Shown here one piece after another: positions 62,969-64,000 of a DNA stretch of 64,000 nt. Under the pieces are notes generated by a model. It did not search any database. It was not told where the DNA came from and saw only the letters and a program-made list of their open reading frames with translations. Made by a program: the position numbers and the translations under genes. Every line of letters begins with the position of its first letter. Within the stretch, counting starts at the first letter, position 1. The stretch comes from Parabacteroides bouchesdurhonensis (GTDB taxonomy: Bacteria > Bacteroidota > Bacteroidia > Bacteroidales > Tannerellaceae): NCBI RefSeq assembly GCF_900186615.1, contig NZ_LT896588.1, forward strand, positions 2,338,728 through 2,402,727, written 5' to 3'.

Positions 62969-64000
62969 AATGAGTATGAGTATGGCGATGGCTCAGGTTA
63001 CAAAAGTAACTGGACACGTTACATCTGCAGAAGATGGTGAACCCGTGATAGGAGCTTCGATTGTTGTTAAAGGAACAACGGTTGGAACGGTTACGGATTT
63101 TGATGGTAATTTTACGTTGGAAATACCGGACAACGGGAAAATATTGATTATCTCGTATATAGGTATGGCTACCCAAGAAGTAAAGGTAGCTCCGCGTATA
63201 ACAGTTTCGTTGCAATCGGATACTCAGGATTTGGATGAGGTGATTGTAACAGGATATGGTGTTACAAAGAAAGCTGCTTTTACAGGTGCGGCTCAGGTTG
63301 TAAGTAGTGAAAACCTTGTAAAAAGAACCGATGCCAACTTTATGAAATCGTTGGAAGGTTCTGTCGCAGGTTTGCAAGTAAATAGCTTTACCGGGCAGCC
63401 GGGTGCATTCTCTTCTACTACGATACGCGGTATGGGGTCTGTTAATTCAGGAACAGAGCCATTGTATGTAGTTGACGGTATTGCCATTTATACAGATAAA
63501 ATGGGAGGATACAGTAAAGCTGGTTCCGGAGATTTGGCAGCCAGTCCATTGGCAAATATTAATCCGAACGATATCGAGAGTGTTACCGTTTTGAAAGATG
63601 CTACGGCTACAGCTATTTATGGTGCTCGTGCTGCTAATGGGGTTATTGTTATTTCTACTAAAAAAGGTAACAAAGGAAAAGCCCGTTTTAATTTCAATGC
63701 TAAAGTAGGTTCCAGCCTTGTTGGTCGTTTGGATAATAATTACAAAACTGTAAATTTGGACAACTATAAAACAATCTGGGCCGAAGGGCTTGTAAATTCC
63801 GGCGATGCTGCTAATATGGAAGATGGTGCATCTTTATTGAATGACTATGTAAATGCTTATTACGGTGTTGACCTGTCAGAGAATGTTCAGAGTGTAGATT
63901 GGCTGGATGCTATCCTAAGCAACGGATTTACTCAGGAATACGATTTGAGTGTACAGGGCGGTAATGAATCTCTTCGTTATTATATCAGCGGCGGTTATTT
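62931..64000 (+). CDS. SusC/RagA TonB-linked outer membrane protein, partial (silent orientation)
   Basis: The frame is open from ATG 62931 to the window end (356 complete codons). It shows a signal peptide almost identical to that of the divergent SusC, a carboxypeptidase-like domain (about 23-100), the DEVIVTGYG motif and a plug domain with IESVTVLKDATATAIYGARAAN (in part). After the first 15 or so residues it diverges clearly from the leftward SusC, so it likely imports another substrate. No exact promoter faces it in the current orientation, suggesting that it is off until the spacer inverts. Confidence 0.93.
   Translation, partial: MMKKLTFALLCLIMSMSMAMAQVTKVTGHVTSAEDGEPVIGASIVVKGTTVGTVTDFDGNFTLEIPDNGKILIISYIGMATQEVKVAPRITVSLQSDTQDLDEVIVTGYGVTKKAAFTGAAQVVSSENLVKRTDANFMKSLEGSVAGLQVNSFTGQPGAFSSTTIRGMGSVNSGTEPLYVVDGIAIYTDKMGGYSKAGSGDLAASPLANINPNDIESVTVLKDATATAIYGARAANGVIVISTKKGNKGKARFNFNAKVGSSLVGRLDNNYKTVNLDNYKTIWAEGLVNSGDAANMEDGASLLNDYVNAYYGVDLSENVQSVDWLDAILSNGFTQEYDLSVQGGNESLRYYISGGY

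Overview
This 64 kb window is chromosomal DNA from a member of the order Bacteroidales. The evidence is three sets of SusC/SusD-type outer-membrane uptake genes, an extracytoplasmic-function (ECF) sigma/FecR pair, promoters of the Bacteroidetes type (TTTG or TTG, 18-21 nt, TAnnTTTG), scarce Shine-Dalgarno sequences and many lipoproteins with domains known mainly from this phylum (DUF4270, DUF4251, DUF1735/BT_3987). The moderate, AT-leaning composition and gene order suggest a Parabacteroides-like (Tannerellaceae) genome, but that genus-level guess is inference.

Layout. 0-5 kb: the tail of a DUF721 gene, then a leftward operon (dCMP deaminase, S41 processing protease, 5-formyl-THF cyclo-ligase) and a Dcp-like oligopeptidase. 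5.4-10.1 kb: a glycogen operon (debranching enzyme, glycosyltransferase, GH57 protein) behind a clear promoter and candidate operators. 10.1-15.2 kb: DUF4270 lipoprotein, a half-length GT5 protein, panC, panD and a MATE transporter. 15.2-21.8 kb: a 22-bp-period palindromic array, a PurF-like protein without the glutaminase cysteine, pepT-gcvT, a DUF4251 protein, a ComB-like phosphatase and a Gfo/Idh oxidoreductase. 21.9-31.8 kb: a polysaccharide-utilisation locus with its ECF sigma factor at the far end. 32-36.4 kb: a TonB receptor plus beta-helix lipoprotein pair. 36.6-38.9 kb: a YwqK-like protein, and rplY-pth-S4 protein. 38.9-48.2 kb: one leftward gene cluster, TetR, TolC, adaptor, RND pump, PII-like protein, response regulator, old yellow enzyme, short-chain dehydrogenase. 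48.4-55.8 kb: AraC regulator, DUF308 protein, tRNA-Gly(CCC), argB, double ABC ATPase, and a membrane protein/heme-motif propeller pair. 55.9-64 kb: a second 22-bp tandem array, a tyrosine recombinase, SusD-SusC leftward and a divergent SusC running off the end.

The most striking element is at 62.3-63.0 kb. The two divergent SusC genes share an 88-bp perfect inverted repeat that covers their leaders, start codons and signal-peptide codons, after which identity drops sharply. The 520-bp spacer between the arms holds only one exact TAnnTTTG element, pointing left. With a tyrosine recombinase at the end of the leftward SusC-SusD operon, this looks like an invertible promoter that chooses between two outer-membrane uptake systems. 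Other points of interest are two unrelated palindromic arrays that share an exact 22-bp period and both lie 60-70 bp past an operon end, several enzyme-like proteins that have lost key residues (PurF-like, GH57, GT5, the response-regulator receiver), and a PII-like protein built into a multidrug-efflux gene cluster.
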